Assembly: GCA_017303535.1 (NCBI GenBank)
Contig: JAFLCO010000022.1
Span: forward strand, 1 to 34,161
Origin: Planctomycetota bacterium
GTDB taxonomy: Bacteria; Planctomycetota; Planctomycetia; Pirellulales; PNKZ01
Direction of reading: 5' to 3'
DNA length: 34,161 nt
Shown here piece after piece: positions 1-9,137 of the stretch (positions are counted from its first letter, which is position 1; every line of letters starts with the position of its first letter). The notes beneath the pieces were generated by a model. It was not told where the DNA came from, ran no database searches, and saw only the letters and a program-made list of their open reading frames with translations. Both the position numbers and the translations under genes were made by a program.

Positions 1-3000
1 GGCAAGAACGGCTTTAAGCTCTCGCTCCGCGGCTATGATCCGATCTACGATCTCCGGGCCTTCGCCGACGACCACGCTTCGCGACGCGTGAACGTCGCCG
101 CGCCGGACAACTCGCTGATGCTGCTCAAGGCGACGGCCGCCGTGCCGCACGTCGGCGGGCAACTCACGAAGCCGGGTGAAGTTTACTACAACATCGTCCG
201 CCGCTGGATCGCCGCCGGGGCGAAGGTCGATCATAAATCGCCGCGCGTGGTCAGCATTGAAGTGCAACCGCAAGGCGCTGTAGTCGATCGGGCCGGCCGG
301 AAGCAGCAAATGCGCGTGCTGGCCCGCTATGCCGACGGCCGCGTGCGCGACGTGACCCGCGAAGCCTTCATCGAAAGCGGCAATCTGGAAGTCGTCTCGG
401 CCGCACCGGGCGGCTTGCTCACGGCCTTGCGTCGTGGTGAAGCTCCGGTCTTGGCTCGCTATGAAGGGGCGTACGCCGCGGCGACGCTCACGGTGATGGG
501 CGATCGCTCCGGTTTCCAATGGGTCGAACCGCCGAAGAACAACCACATCGACGACCTGACGGCCGCGAAGTGGAAGCAAATGAAGATTCTGCCGAGCGAT
601 CTTTGCACAGACGCGGAATTCATCCGCCGCGTGTCGATCGACCTCACCGGCTTGCCGCCGACGGCGGAAGACGTCGAAGCGTTCCTGGCCGACAAGCGCG
701 AAACGCGCGTCAAGCGCGATGCCTTGGTCGACAAGCTGATCGGCAGCGACTCGTTCGTCGATCATTGGACGAACAAGTGGGCCGACTTGCTGCAGGTGAA
801 TCCGAAGTTCCTCGGCGCCGACGGTGCCAAGCTACTGCGCGATTGGATTCGCAAGGAAGTGGCCGACAATACGCCGTACGATCAATTTGCCCGCAAGATT
901 CTCACGGCCGACGGTTCGAACAAGGAGAACCCCGCCGCGTCGTATTACAAGATTCTGCGCGACCCGGCGAACACGATGGAGAATACGACGCACCTGTTCC
1001 TCGCGGTGCGGTTCAACTGCAACAAGTGCCACGACCATCCGTTCGAGCGTTGGACGCAGGACCAGTATTACGAGACGGCCGCGTACTTCGCGCAAGTCGG
1101 CTTGAAGGCCGATCCGAATGCCAAGGGAGCCTTGCTCGGCGGCACGGCCGTCGAAGGGGGCAAGCCGATGTATGAGATCGTGTTTGATCAACCGAAGGGT
1201 GAGATCAAGCACGACCGCACCGGCCAGGAAACCGCGCCGAAGTTCCCGTTCCCGGCGGAGTACGCCTCATCGGAAAAGGCGACGCGCCGCCAGCAATTGG
1301 CCGCGTGGATGACGTCGCCGGACAATCAGTACTTCGCCAAGAGCTACGTCAACCGTATTTGGGGTTACCTGTTCGGTGTCGGCATTATGGAGCCGATCGA
1401 TGACATTCGCGCCGGCAACCCGCCGACGAACCCCGAGCTGATCGAATATCTCACGGAACAATTTATCAAAGACGGCTTCAACGCTCGCGCTCTGATGGCC
1501 GAGATCTGCAAGTCGCGCACGTATCAGTTGTCAGTGAAGTCGAACCAGTGGAACGCCGACGACAAGACGAACTACTCGCATGCGATCGCCCGCCGGTTGC
1601 CGGCCGAAGTGCTCTACGACGCGATCCATCGTGCGACCGGCACCGTGTCGAAGTTCCCCGGCTATCCCGACGGTACTCGGGCTGCCCAACTCGCCGACAT
1701 CAGCTCCGCCATGGGAGGCGGCTTCCTGCAAACGTTCGGTCGTCCGCCGCGTGAAAGCGCTTGCGAATGCGAACGAACCGGCGGCATGGCGCTCGGCCCG
1801 GTGATGGCGATGATCTCCGGCCCGACGTTGTCGGACGCGATCAGCAACCCGCAAAACGCGCTGTCGAAGCTGACCTCGACCGAGAAGGACGACGCTAAGC
1901 TCGTCGACGGCCTGTTCCTCCGCGTGCTTAATCGTCATGCGACGCCGCAGGAAATTGAAGTGGCCAAGAAGACGATGGCCGAGATCGACGCCGACCACGC
2001 GGAGCTTTCGAAGCAGCTCGCCGAGCGCGAAGCGTACTGGAAGCCGATATCCGCAAAGCTCGAAGGGGAGCGCATCGCCGCGATCGCCGCCGCCAAGCTG
2101 GCGCTGGCCGATTATGAGAAGGCGCAAGCTCCGAAGGTCGCCGCCGCCGAAAAGGCCCGGCTGGAGGCGATCGCCAAGAACGAAGCGGCGCTGGCCTTGG
2201 CGCAGCGTCGCCTGCCGCGGTCGCAAGAAGCCTGGGAAAAGAGCCTCGGCTTGAAAGACGACACGGTGCTCTGGCAGCCGCTGAAGATCACCGAAGCGAC
2301 CGCCAAGGCCTCGAGCCCCGTGAATTTGGCGATCGAGAACGACGGCACGACCGTCTTCACGGTCGACGGCAACGCGCAGCCGACGTTCAGCCTGACCGGC
2401 GAAACGGCACTCACCAACGTCACCGCGATCATGCTCGAAGTACTGCCGGACGAACGCCTTCCCGGTTTCGGGCCCGGCCTGAGCGGCCGCAACTTCGTGT
2501 TGAGCGAAATCATCTTGGCCGACGCCGCCAGCCGGTCGAAGAAGGCCCGTCGGGCGCCGGTCGCACAAAGATTTAGCGATGCGATCGCCGACTATTCGCA
2601 AGACAAGTTCGACGTGAAGACCGCCATCGACGGCAAGCGCCAACAAGGCGACTCCAACGGCTGGGCGATCGGCGGCAAGCCGGGCGTGCATCGGGCCGTG
2701 TTCCAACTGGCCAAGCCGGTCGCCGACAAGGAAGGCGTGGAACTCAAGCTCGACCTGGCTCAGGTCTTCCGCCAAGGCTTCGTCATCGGCAAGTTCCGCT
2801 TGTGGGTCACCGATGCCGCGAAGCCGCTCAGCTTCGGCTTGCCGGCCGACGTCGCCGCAGCGCTTCGTGTGCCCGCCGAGAAGCGAACGGCCGCGCAGAT
2901 GGACGTCGTCGACGCCTATCAGCGGTTCACGAGCCCGGAATTCGACAAGCAGCAAACGGCCCTCTGGACCGCACGGTTGCCGCTTCCGGTCGATCCGCAA

Positions 3001-3183
3001 CTCGTTGCGCTCAAGTCCGCGGTGACGACGGCCGAACAACCGGTGCCGCTCGATCGCACCCTGGCCCAACTCCGCACCGATTTCGAACAAAGCCAACAAC
3101 AAACCGCCGATAAGCGTCTGACGGTCGTCCAGGACTTAGCCTGGGCGCTGATGAATAGCCCGGCGTTCTTGTTTAACCATTAA
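1..3183 (+). CDS. DUF1549/DUF1553 (PSCyt2/PSD1) planctomycete surface or periplasmic protein, 5' truncated
   Basis: The reading frame is open from base 1, so the gene begins before the window; the GTG at 88 is internal. Visible order: the end of a planctomycete cytochrome-like segment (about nt 1-230), a Big/Ig-like segment (about 240-510), DUF1549 (about 560-1180) with CNKCH at 1018-1032 followed by DHPFERW, and DUF1553 (about 1260-1930) with the family CECER motif near 1760. A charged Ala/Glu/Lys-rich coiled coil follows (about 1975-2240), then a beta-rich segment and a short C-terminal DUF1553-like end that finishes in the typical NSPAFLFNH. CxxCH is the covalent c-type heme motif and is usual in this family, but heme binding is not demonstrated. 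The next gene is a DUF1501 protein, the standard partner in Planctomycetes. The function of the pair is unknown; a role in the cell envelope or in handling exported substrates is inference. The coiled-coil insertion is long for the family. Confidence 0.93.
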   Translation, partial: GKNGFKLSLRGYDPIYDLRAFADDHASRRVNVAAPDNSLMLLKATAAVPHVGGQLTKPGEVYYNIVRRWIAAGAKVDHKSPRVVSIEVQPQGAVVDRAGRKQQMRVLARYADGRVRDVTREAFIESGNLEVVSAAPGGLLTALRRGEAPVLARYEGAYAAATLTVMGDRSGFQWVEPPKNNHIDDLTAAKWKQMKILPSDLCTDAEFIRRVSIDLTGLPPTAEDVEAFLADKRETRVKRDALVDKLIGSDSFVDHWTNKWADLLQVNPKFLGADGAKLLRDWIRKEVADNTPYDQFARKILTADGSNKENPAASYYKILRDPANTMENTTHLFLAVRFNCNKCHDHPFERWTQDQYYETAAYFAQVGLKADPNAKGALLGGTAVEGGKPMYEIVFDQPKGEIKHDRTGQETAPKFPFPAEYASSEKATRRQQLAAWMTSPDNQYFAKSYVNRIWGYLFGVGIMEPIDDIRAGNPPTNPELIEYLTEQFIKDGFNARALMAEICKSRTYQLSVKSNQWNADDKTNYSHAIARRLPAEVLYDAIHRATGTVSKFPGYPDGTRAAQLADISSAMGGGFLQTFGRPPRESACECERTGGMALGPVMAMISGPTLSDAISNPQNALSKLTSTEKDDAKLVDGLFLRVLNRHATPQEIEVAKKTMAEIDADHAELSKQLAEREAYWKPISAKLEGERIAAIAAAKLALADYEKAQAPKVAAAEKARLEAIAKNEAALALAQRRLPRSQEAWEKSLGLKDDTVLWQPLKITEATAKASSPVNLAIENDGTTVFTVDGNAQPTFSLTGETALTNVTAIMLEVLPDERLPGFGPGLSGRNFVLSEIILADAASRSKKARRAPVAQRFSDAIADYSQDKFDVKTAIDGKRQQGDSNGWAIGGKPGVHRAVFQLAKPVADKEGVELKLDLAQVFRQGFVIGKFRLWVTDAAKPLSFGLPADVAAALRVPAEKRTAAQMDVVDAYQRFTSPEFDKQQTALWTARLPLPVDPQLVALKSAVTTAEQPVPLDRTLAQLRTDFEQSQQQTADKRLTVVQDLAWALMNSPAFLFNH

Positions 3184-3186
3184 GAG

Positions 3187-3280
3187 AAATGGGGAAGGCG
3201 GAATGGTGAATGGGGAATGATTGAAACTAGGCGTTTCTTTTCCTCTTCATTCCCCACTCCCCATTCCGAATTCCCCATTT
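3187..3280. repeat. Heptad inverted repeat, core word GGGGAAT
   Basis: The left arm (3187-3220) and right arm (3247-3280) are reverse complements at 30 of 34 positions, around a 26-nt loop. Each arm contains four degenerate 7-nt units. Left: GGGGAAG, GCGGAAT, GGTGAAT, GGGGAAT (3191-3218). The right arm read on the minus strand gives GGGGAAT, TCGGAAT, GGGGAGT, GGGGAAT (3249-3276). The element starts 3 nt after the upstream stop codon and fills most of the gap between two co-directional genes. It has no T-tract typical of an intrinsic terminator. Confidence 0.85.
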
Positions 3281-3312
3281 AAGAAGTCACCTTTCGTCTC
3301 AGGAGGATTCCC

Positions 3313-4782
3313 ATGCTCGTCGTACCCGGCCGTGAAGGGAAAGACTTGTGCGATTCGCATCTCGGCATGTCGCGTCGGGCCGTGCTGCGCGTCGGCGGCA
3401 GCGGCTTGTTCGGGCTCACGCTTGGTTCCATGTTTCGCATGCAAGCCGCAAGCGCTGCCGCCAACATTAAAGGCGGACCGGGCTGGGGCAAGGCGAAGAG
3501 CGTCGTCATGGTCTACCTCCAAGGCGGGCCGAGCCACATCGACCTCTGGGATCCGAAGGAGAACGTGCCGGACAAAGTCCGCAGCGCGTTCAAGAGCATC
3601 CCCACGAAGATCCCCGGCGTGCAGTTTACGGAAATCCTGCCGAAGCTCGCGCAGGTGAACGACAAGTTCACGATGATCCGCTCGATGGGTTACACGCCCG
3701 TCGGCCTCTTCAACCATACGGCCGCCATCTATCAGATGATGACCGGCTACACGACCGACAAGGTCAGCCCATCGGGCCAGCTCGAACCGCCGAACGCGAA
3801 GGACTTCCCGAACTTCGGCTCGAACATCGTGCGCCTGAAGCCGAGCGAAGTGCCGATGCTGCCGTTCGTCATGCTGCCCCGTCCGTTGCAAGAGAGCAAC
3901 GTCGTCGGCAAGGCCGGCACCGCCGGGTTCCTCGGCCGCGACTACGATCCGTACACGCTGTATCCCGACGGCGACGACATGGATATGGCCAAGATGGAAA
4001 AGATCCGCGTCGACGACCTCAAGCTGCGGCCGGAAGTGTTCGCCTCGCGGCTCGAGCGCCGCGCCAAGCTACGCGAAATGATCGACGCGGGCATGCCCGA
4101 CATTGATAAAGCCGTCGAAGATTACAAGCTCGATGAATATTACGATCGGGCCTTGAACCTGGTGATCTCCGGTCGGGCACGCGAAGCGTTCGACATCGGC
4201 CGCGAAGATCCGAAGACCCGCGACCGCTACGGGCGCAACACGTTCGGCCAGAGCCTGCTCTTGGCTCGCCGCCTTGTGGAAGCCGGCACGCGCGTGGTGG
4301 AAGTCATTTGGCCGAAGGTCGCCAATTCCGACAATCACTCGTGGGACCATCACGTCGGCCTCACTGATCGCATGAAGCAACGCTCGGGCCCGATGCTCGA
4401 CGGCGGCCTCTCCGCCTTCATCGCCGACTTGGACGAGCGCGGCTTGCTCGACGAGACGCTCGTCGTGGCGGTCGGCGAGTTCGGTCGTTCGCCGCAGAAG
4501 GGCGTGAGCACCAGCGGCAACGGTAATAGCGCGGACGGCCGCGACCACTGGCCGTACTGCTTCACGTCGATCGTCGCCGGCGCAGGAACCAAGCGCGGCT
4601 ATGTCCACGGCAAGAGCGACAAGACGGCCAGCGCGCCGCTTGAAGACGCCGTTCACCCGGGCGAACTCCTGGCTTCGATTTACCACAGCGTGGGGATCGA
4701 CCCGGAAACGATCGTCTACAACCACTTGAACCAACCGCGCGAACTCGTGAAGGCGCAAGCCGTTGCGAAGCTGTTCGCGTAA
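3313..4782 (+). CDS. DUF1501 family protein with Tat-like signal
   Basis: A 489-residue protein of the DUF1501 family, which belongs to the alkaline-phosphatase/sulfatase-like superfamily and has no assigned reaction. The start is fixed by a strong AGGAGG at 3301-3306, 6 nt before the ATG. Residues 20-50 carry a twin-arginine-type signal (SRR, then a hydrophobic Gly/Leu-rich run ending in Ala-Ala), so export in folded form is likely. Family hallmarks are [15 protein letters not shown] near residue 70, [13 protein letters not shown] near 135, GEFGRSP near 395 and [10 protein letters not shown] near 410. It follows the DUF1549/DUF1553 gene by 129 nt; the two families are commonly adjacent in Planctomycetes and are probably co-transcribed. 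The length is normal for the family. Confidence 0.95.
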   Translation: MLVVPGREGKDLCDSHLGMSRRAVLRVGGSGLFGLTLGSMFRMQAASAAANIKGGPGWGKAKSVVMVYLQGGPSHIDLWDPKENVPDKVRSAFKSIPTKIPGVQFTEILPKLAQVNDKFTMIRSMGYTPVGLFNHTAAIYQMMTGYTTDKVSPSGQLEPPNAKDFPNFGSNIVRLKPSEVPMLPFVMLPRPLQESNVVGKAGTAGFLGRDYDPYTLYPDGDDMDMAKMEKIRVDDLKLRPEVFASRLERRAKLREMIDAGMPDIDKAVEDYKLDEYYDRALNLVISGRAREAFDIGREDPKTRDRYGRNTFGQSLLLARRLVEAGTRVVEVIWPKVANSDNHSWDHHVGLTDRMKQRSGPMLDGGLSAFIADLDERGLLDETLVVAVGEFGRSPQKGVSTSGNGNSADGRDHWPYCFTSIVAGAGTKRGYVHGKSDKTASAPLEDAVHPGELLASIYHSVGIDPETIVYNHLNQPRELVKAQAVAKLFA

Positions 4783-4825
4783 CGTTTGTTTGCGTTTGTG
4801 ATCGACGACGAACTTGCAAAAGCCC

Positions 4826-4933
4826 CATTTAGCCCCGGAGCTTGCCTCCGGGCGAATGGGCGCCGATGAGAAAGTCCGCATCGATCGACTGTTCGACGTC
4901 GAAGAGCCCGGAGACAAGCTCCGGGGCTAAATG
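4826..4933. repeat. Paired hairpins in inverted orientation, CTTG(C/T) loop (REPIN-like)
   Basis: Arm 1 (4826-4853) and arm 2 (4906-4933) are reverse complements at 27 of 28 positions, with a 52-nt spacer. Each arm also folds alone: stem CCCGGAG/CTCCGGG with loop CTTGC (4834-4852), and the mirror image with loop ACAAG (4907-4925). The only mismatch between arms is the last loop base. This two-hairpin layout is that of a REPIN. It lies in the 251-nt gap between the DUF1501 gene and the ArsR gene. The 12 bases before and into it, TGCAAAAGCCCC (4815-4826), recur at 28129-28140. The rest of the gap holds nothing I recognise. Confidence 0.85.
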
Positions 4934-5033
4934 ACTGAAGTTCCCGGTTGCAAAGTTTGAAAACTCCCTCCTTCCCCTCGGCGCGATCACACTCCCCGAT
5001 CGCGTTCCCGCCTCGCTCGAAAGGAAGATTCCG

Positions 5034-5375
5034 ATGATCGATTTCGCCGACCCTGTTCAACAAGTCACGCCGGAAACCGTTGCCGCGCTTGCCGGCGACC
5101 GCGAATCGCTCGAAGGTTGGGCCACGATGTTCGGCCTGATGGCCGATCGCACCCGACTGCGAATTCTCTATCATCTTTCGCGCCACGAAGAGTTGCACGT
5201 GGGCGCGCTTTGCCAGCGGCTCGGCCAAAGCCAACCGGCGGTGAGCCACCACCTGTCGCGGTTGCGGGAAGCCGGCGTGTTGGCGGCCCGCCGCGACGGC
5301 AAGCAACGGTTCTATCGCCTGCTGCCGCAACGCTGCCGCGACGTTCTCCAAGCCGCCTTCCAAGGCGTGGAATAA
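5034..5375 (+). CDS. ArsR-type winged-helix transcriptional regulator
   Basis: A 113-residue DNA-binding protein of the ArsR/SmtB fold. The winged helix-turn-helix spans about residues 28-100: a helix with LMADRTRLRILYHL, the recognition region with LGQSQPAVSHHLSRLREAGVL, then a wing with RRDGKQRFYRL. The ATG is preceded by AAGGAAG (5021-5027). The classic metal-sensing ELCVC motif of helix 3 is absent; the equivalent stretch reads ELHVGALC. It may therefore sense something other than a metal or simply respond to dimerisation. No efflux or metal gene adjoins it: upstream is the DUF1501 gene and downstream is a convergent decarboxylase gene. The regulon cannot be deduced. The length is typical. 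Confidence 0.92.
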   Translation: MIDFADPVQQVTPETVAALAGDRESLEGWATMFGLMADRTRLRILYHLSRHEELHVGALCQRLGQSQPAVSHHLSRLREAGVLAARRDGKQRFYRLLPQRCRDVLQAAFQGVE

Positions 5376-5377
5376 GC

Positions 5378-5447
5378 TTAAAAGTCGGAACGCAAAAGGC
5401 AAAACGGCCGAACCAAGCCGTTTTGCGTTTTGAGTTCTGTGTTTTGC
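5378..5447. repeat. Heptad inverted repeat, core word GCAAAAC, possible bidirectional terminator
   Basis: The left arm (5378-5408) reads in 7-nt units TTAAAAG, TCGGAAC, GCAAAAG, GCAAAAC, then GGC. The right arm (5417-5447), read on the minus strand, is GCAAAAC, ACAGAAC, TCAAAAC, GCAAAAC, then GGC. The inner 23 nt of each arm match at 20 positions around an 8-nt loop (5409-5416). The element fills the convergent gap almost exactly, starting 3 nt after the ArsR stop and ending 3 nt before the stop of the opposite gene. The inner stem followed by T-rich sequence could end transcription from either side. Confidence 0.8.
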
Positions 5448-5449
5448 GT

Positions 5450-7141
5450 TTACCCGGTGATCTTCTTGCTCAAGCGCTCGGCCAAACGTCCGAGCGCTTG
5501 GCTCTTATCCGTCACCGAAAGGTGCGCTTGGATCAGGCTCACACCATGGTCGTTCCACGCCGCTTTGAGGGCTGCGTCGAACTCCCCTTCGGTGCGCACC
5601 TCGTATCCCTTGCCGCCGCCGTACACTTCCGGCAGCTTGTGGTATTGCCACGGGTTGATTTCGTTGAAGTCGCCCGGATGCAGAAACCGCTCGGTGCCGT
5701 AGCCCTTGTTGTCGAGCACGATGCAGATGTGGTGGAACTTGTGGCGAATCAACGTCGAAAGTTCCTGACCGGTCATCTGAAACGCGCCGTCGCCGACCAC
5801 CGCGATGGTCCGCTCGTTCGGTCGGGCCACGGAAGCGCCTAAGCTGGCCGGTACGGCAAACCCCATCGACGTGTAATATGCCGGCCCGATGTACTCCGTC
5901 CGACCGTGCATGGTGAGTTCGGTCGTGGAAAAGAGCGAATCGCCGACGTCGCTGATGACGATCGTGTCGGAGTCGAGCGATTCGTCGAGCCGGGCGATCA
6001 GCCGGGCGATCGTCAGCGGCGCATCCGGCTGCAACACGAACGGCGCGGCCGCGGCCTTCGGTTTCTTAAGTACCGGCCGCACCGCGGTGTGCGGCTTTGC
6101 GGCGGTCAGTTCCCGCAGAAAGTCGTCTAATAGCACGTCATGAAAATGATGGTGCCGAATCCGCAGTTGCTCGCTCGTGGCGTACACGCACTTGCCCGGG
6201 TCGAGATTGGCCGTATTGATCCCGAGGTTGATGTCCGTCATGAACGCGCCGAGCAAGAGCGTGAGGTCGCTCTCCTCTACGTACTTAGTCACCTCGTCGA
6301 GCCCCATCGCCCCTTCATACAACCCGACGTAAAGCGGATGCTTTTCTGAGACGACGCTCTTTCCCAAGATCGTCGCGGCGATCGGAATCTGCGTCGCTTC
6401 GGCGAGCGCGATCAATTGGTCCTGCAGAGCGAAGCGGTGAATCTCGACGCCCGCGATGATGATCGGCCGCTTAGCTTCGGCGAGCAACCGCTTTGTCTCG
6501 GCGACCGCCTCGGCCAACGCTTCCGGGTTGCTGACCGGCTCGGCCTTGCGATACGCCGGCGCCTGCGGCGGCACGACCTTCACCATATCGCGCGGCAGTT
6601 CGATATAGACCGGCCGTTTATACCGCACGGCCGCGTCGAGCACGCGGTCAATCTCGCGGCAGGCGGTGTGTGGATCGTTCAACTCCGCGCACGCCACGCA
6701 GATTTTTTCAAACACTTCATACTGCGTGCGGAAGTCGCGCACCTTGTGATGCAGCAGCGGATTGTTGGGCCGTTCGCTGAGGCCCGGCGAACCGGAGATC
6801 ACGACCACGGGCGATTTTTCGGCATACGCGCCGGCGATCGAGTTCGTCAGGCTCAACCCGCCGACGCAGTAAGTCACGCAAACGACGCCGAGTCCGTTGA
6901 TGCGCGCATACGCGTCGGCCGCAAAGCCGGCGTGGTCTTCCTTGCAGCAGCCGATCACGCGAATCGGCGAATGCTCGAGCATCGAATAGAAACCGAGCAC
7001 GTAGTCGCCCGGGATGCCGAACACGTCGTGGACGCCGTAGTCTTGCAGGCGACGAATCAGATAGTCGCCGATCGATTCGGCCTTGGCGGGAAGGTCCTGT
7101 CCGGCCTGATCGTGGTCGCGCTTCGAACGAATGAGCGTCAT
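5450..7141 (-). CDS. Thiamine-diphosphate-dependent 2-oxoacid decarboxylase (pyruvate/indolepyruvate decarboxylase family)
   Basis: A 563-residue cytoplasmic enzyme predicted to decarboxylate a 2-oxo acid to an aldehyde using ThDP and Mg2+. The N-terminal, middle and C-terminal ThDP-enzyme domains are all present. Residues equivalent to the Zymomonas pyruvate decarboxylase catalytic set are visible: Asp46 in GIPGDYVLG, Glu68 in [15 protein letters not shown], the His131-His132 pair in LLHHK, GDG at 450-452 with Asn478 for cofactor binding, and Glu484 in GYGTERF. The HH pair separates it from acetolactate synthase. The open frame extends to 7249, but the ATG at 7141 has AAGGAA 8 nt upstream and fits the family N-terminus. 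Upstream on the same strand are a Zn hydrolase and a GntR regulator. Substrate choice (pyruvate, indolepyruvate, phenylpyruvate) cannot be read from the sequence. Confidence 0.92.
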   Translation of the reverse strand: MTLIRSKRDHDQAGQDLPAKAESIGDYLIRRLQDYGVHDVFGIPGDYVLGFYSMLEHSPIRVIGCCKEDHAGFAADAYARINGLGVVCVTYCVGGLSLTNSIAGAYAEKSPVVVISGSPGLSERPNNPLLHHKVRDFRTQYEVFEKICVACAELNDPHTACREIDRVLDAAVRYKRPVYIELPRDMVKVVPPQAPAYRKAEPVSNPEALAEAVAETKRLLAEAKRPIIIAGVEIHRFALQDQLIALAEATQIPIAATILGKSVVSEKHPLYVGLYEGAMGLDEVTKYVEESDLTLLLGAFMTDINLGINTANLDPGKCVYATSEQLRIRHHHFHDVLLDDFLRELTAAKPHTAVRPVLKKPKAAAAPFVLQPDAPLTIARLIARLDESLDSDTIVISDVGDSLFSTTELTMHGRTEYIGPAYYTSMGFAVPASLGASVARPNERTIAVVGDGAFQMTGQELSTLIRHKFHHICIVLDNKGYGTERFLHPGDFNEINPWQYHKLPEVYGGGKGYEVRTEGEFDAALKAAWNDHGVSLIQAHLSVTDKSQALGRLAERLSKKITG

Positions 7142-7149
7142 CGGGGCGG

Positions 7150-7155
7150 TTCCTT
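7150..7155 (-). promoter_or_regulatory. Shine-Dalgarno AAGGAA deciding the decarboxylase start
   Basis: On the minus strand AAGGAA lies 8 nt before the ATG at 7141. It favours that start over the in-frame ATG further upstream at 7192. Confidence 0.6.
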
Positions 7156-7300
7156 GCGAGGCGGCCGCGGGCATTGCGGCAAGTTCGTCCATGCGAGCCG
7201 TGCGACCAAAGAAGGCCGAAGCCCGCGGAGAATTGTACGCGTGCCGCACAACGGCGGCCGGCCGAGTATTTCCCGGCGTTCCCGCAAGAATTCGCGAAGT

Positions 7301-8194
7301 CTACTCGACTTCGACGACCATCGCCGTGGCCTGGTCTTTCAGCACCTTCGGCAATCCCGGCAGCATGATGACGAGGCCCGTCGCGCCTGCGACGACTTCC
7401 GCCTGTTCGTCGCCGCCGACGGTCGTCACGGTCCCCAAACGGCCGCCCGTCATGACATGGTCGCCGAGCTTGACCGACGCTTCAAAAATCCCGGTGAGCG
7501 GCGACGGATGCCCCAACTGCAAGAACCCGGAATTGTCGCGAGGGTCTTCTTTCACATACTGCACACGGTTCGTCGGACGCATCCGATCGAGCATGTCGAA
7601 CTCGGCCGCGACGTTGAGACAGCCGTCGATATAGTCTCGAACGCCTTCGACCGTGCAATCCGAGCCGCCGAGGTATTCGGCGTAAATGGCCGGCACGCCG
7701 GCGTCGCGGGCCACGCTCAAGCTGCGACCGTTCAAGTTCGGCGCAGTGCCCCAAATGAGCGGCAGGTTGAAGGCCTGCGCCATGCGCCGCTGCCGTTCCA
7801 ATACTTTCTCGTCACGGTGCAGTACATATCCGGCGAGCGGAAAGATTCGATACGCGACGCCGCCGGTGTGAAGATCGATGTAAAGATCGGCGGCCCGAAT
7901 CAATTCGCTCAGCGCATGAGCGACTTGCTCCGTCGGTTTGCCGTCGCTTTTGCCCGGGCAGGTGCGAGCCAAGTCGAGGCCGTCGTCCGCCGTTCGAGTG
8001 CCGCGCTCGAATGCCGCGATATTGACGCACGGTACGATCGTCACCCGGCCGCGCAGTTGCGAACGTCCGGCGGTGAAATACTTGGCCAATTCGCGACAAG
8101 CGACCATCGGCTCGTATTCGTCGCCGTGTACGCCCGCGGTGATCAGCAAATGCGGCCCGACCCCATCGCCGACGATTTCAATGGAGTGAAGCAT
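7301..8194 (-). CDS. Succinylglutamate desuccinylase/aspartoacylase (AstE/AspA) family Zn deacylase
   Basis: A 297-residue enzyme of the M14-like AstE/AspA family, which hydrolyses N-acyl amino acids or related amides. The zinc site is visible: His23 and Glu26 in GVHGDEYEP, and His109 in DLHTGG. The substrate-carboxylate loop (NIAAFERG, DGLDLARTCPG, residues 58-81) and the probable catalytic Glu173 in AIYAEYLGG are also present. A C-terminal beta domain (about 225-297) matches the family layout. No signal peptide is seen, so it is probably cytoplasmic. It lies 29 nt downstream of the GntR regulator gene on the same strand, so the two are probably co-transcribed. The decarboxylase gene follows after about 160 nt. 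The acyl group and amino acid are unknown. No arginine-succinyltransferase genes are nearby, so AstE itself is unlikely. Confidence 0.9.
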   Translation of the reverse strand: MLHSIEIVGDGVGPHLLITAGVHGDEYEPMVACRELAKYFTAGRSQLRGRVTIVPCVNIAAFERGTRTADDGLDLARTCPGKSDGKPTEQVAHALSELIRAADLYIDLHTGGVAYRIFPLAGYVLHRDEKVLERQRRMAQAFNLPLIWGTAPNLNGRSLSVARDAGVPAIYAEYLGGSDCTVEGVRDYIDGCLNVAAEFDMLDRMRPTNRVQYVKEDPRDNSGFLQLGHPSPLTGIFEASVKLGDHVMTGGRLGTVTTVGGDEQAEVVAGATGLVIMLPGLPKVLKDQATAMVVEVE

Positions 8195-8223
8195 AGGCTT
8201 GAAACCGTAGACGGCACCCTTGC

Positions 8224-8973
8224 TTAAGGGAGTTGCTTCGGTTGCGGAGCGGGTGGTCGTCGTCGTCGCGATTTCGGCTCGGTCAGCGCATCGACGATGA
8301 GCTGCCCCCAGTGCTTGACCGCGGCGTCGATATGTTTCGACATCGCCTTCGAGGCCGCTTTGCCGTCGCCGGCCTCAAGCGATTCGGCGATCGCCAGATG
8401 CTCTTCGTTCTCTTCCGCCATCCGCGTGAAGTCGTTGCGTTCTTCAAAGCGGGCATAGCCGACGTCGCGAAACGCACGGAACAGCAGCTTGAACTGACCG
8501 ATCGCTTCGGCCAACCGTCGGCTGCCGCAGCAATGCGCAATCAGATCATGCAGCCGCGAGTCCGCAGCACGGGTCTGTTCAATGAACGGCACGCCGTCGA
8601 TGGATTTCGACTGGCCGAGTTTCACAAGCCGCCGCAATTCGATGAGCAGCGATTCCAGCTCGACCCGATCGACCTGTTCGGCCGCGCAGCGGGCTGCTTC
8701 CGATTCGAGCACGCGGCGAATTTGGCAAAGTTCGGCGACGTCGTTGCGCGTAACGCTCCGTACGACGGCCCCGCGATTCGGCAACAAATCGACGATGCCG
8801 ATGCCGGAAAGCTCGACCAAAGCCTCGCGAATCGGCGTTGGACTCACGCCGAACTCGTCGGCCAGTTTCTGGACGACCAAACGCTGGCCCGAGTGATAAC
8901 GACCTGCGAAGATGCCGTGCAAGATCGATTGCACGATGGTTTGCCGGCGCAGGCCGTGCGTGCAGTTAACCAT
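8224..8973 (-). CDS. GntR-family (FadR/FCD subgroup) transcriptional regulator
   Basis: The N-terminal winged helix (about residues 5-75 from the chosen start) carries GIFAGRYHSGQRLVVQKLADEFGVSPTPIREALVELSGIG, split here as the typical GntR helices and wing. An all-helical FCD ligand-binding domain follows (about 85-225), with Asp and His residues (DSRLHDLI, EENEEHLAI) that usually bind a metal and a small organic acid. The frame runs upstream to 9081 from a GTG, but the extra 36 residues look unconserved, so the ATG at 8973 is preferred; neither start has a clear Shine-Dalgarno sequence. It leads the likely operon with the Zn deacylase and diverges from the flavin monooxygenase. Control of both by a carboxylate-type ligand is inferred from the family and the context. 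Confidence 0.88.
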   Translation of the reverse strand: MVNCTHGLRRQTIVQSILHGIFAGRYHSGQRLVVQKLADEFGVSPTPIREALVELSGIGIVDLLPNRGAVVRSVTRNDVAELCQIRRVLESEAARCAAEQVDRVELESLLIELRRLVKLGQSKSIDGVPFIEQTRAADSRLHDLIAHCCGSRRLAEAIGQFKLLFRAFRDVGYARFEERNDFTRMAEENEEHLAIAESLEAGDGKAASKAMSKHIDAAVKHWGQLIVDALTEPKSRRRRPPAPQPKQLP

Positions 8974-9137
8974 GGCGAGAATATGCGGGCTGAGGCGGGA
9001 AGCAAGCGGTGGGACGGACGCCTTGATACTAAACCAAGCGGCCTGCCGGGGCAAGCGACGCGGCGTGTGCGGCCGCATCACTGGTATTCGATGCGAGTCG
9101 CGAGCACGTACACGAACACGTTCAATCGGGTAACTCT

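Noticed and set aside
1531-3102. Long open frame on the minus strand (523 codons)
   Set aside because: It is opposite the DUF1549/DUF1553 gene, whose motifs are clear. The frame is a mirror of high-GC codon usage and gives an Arg/Leu/Gly-rich sequence without a recognisable domain.
4826-4933. Possible CRISPR or small RNA locus
   Set aside because: There are only two inverted arms, not direct repeats with regular spacers. No promoter or conserved RNA family could be recognised.
5034-5375. ArsR as an arsenic or metal resistance locus
   Set aside because: The metal-binding CVC motif is missing and no arsenate reductase, efflux pump or metallothionein gene is adjacent.
6416-8227. Long open frame on the plus strand (603 codons)
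   Set aside because: It runs across the decarboxylase and deacylase genes and their gap in antisense. Both of those have catalytic motifs; this frame has none.
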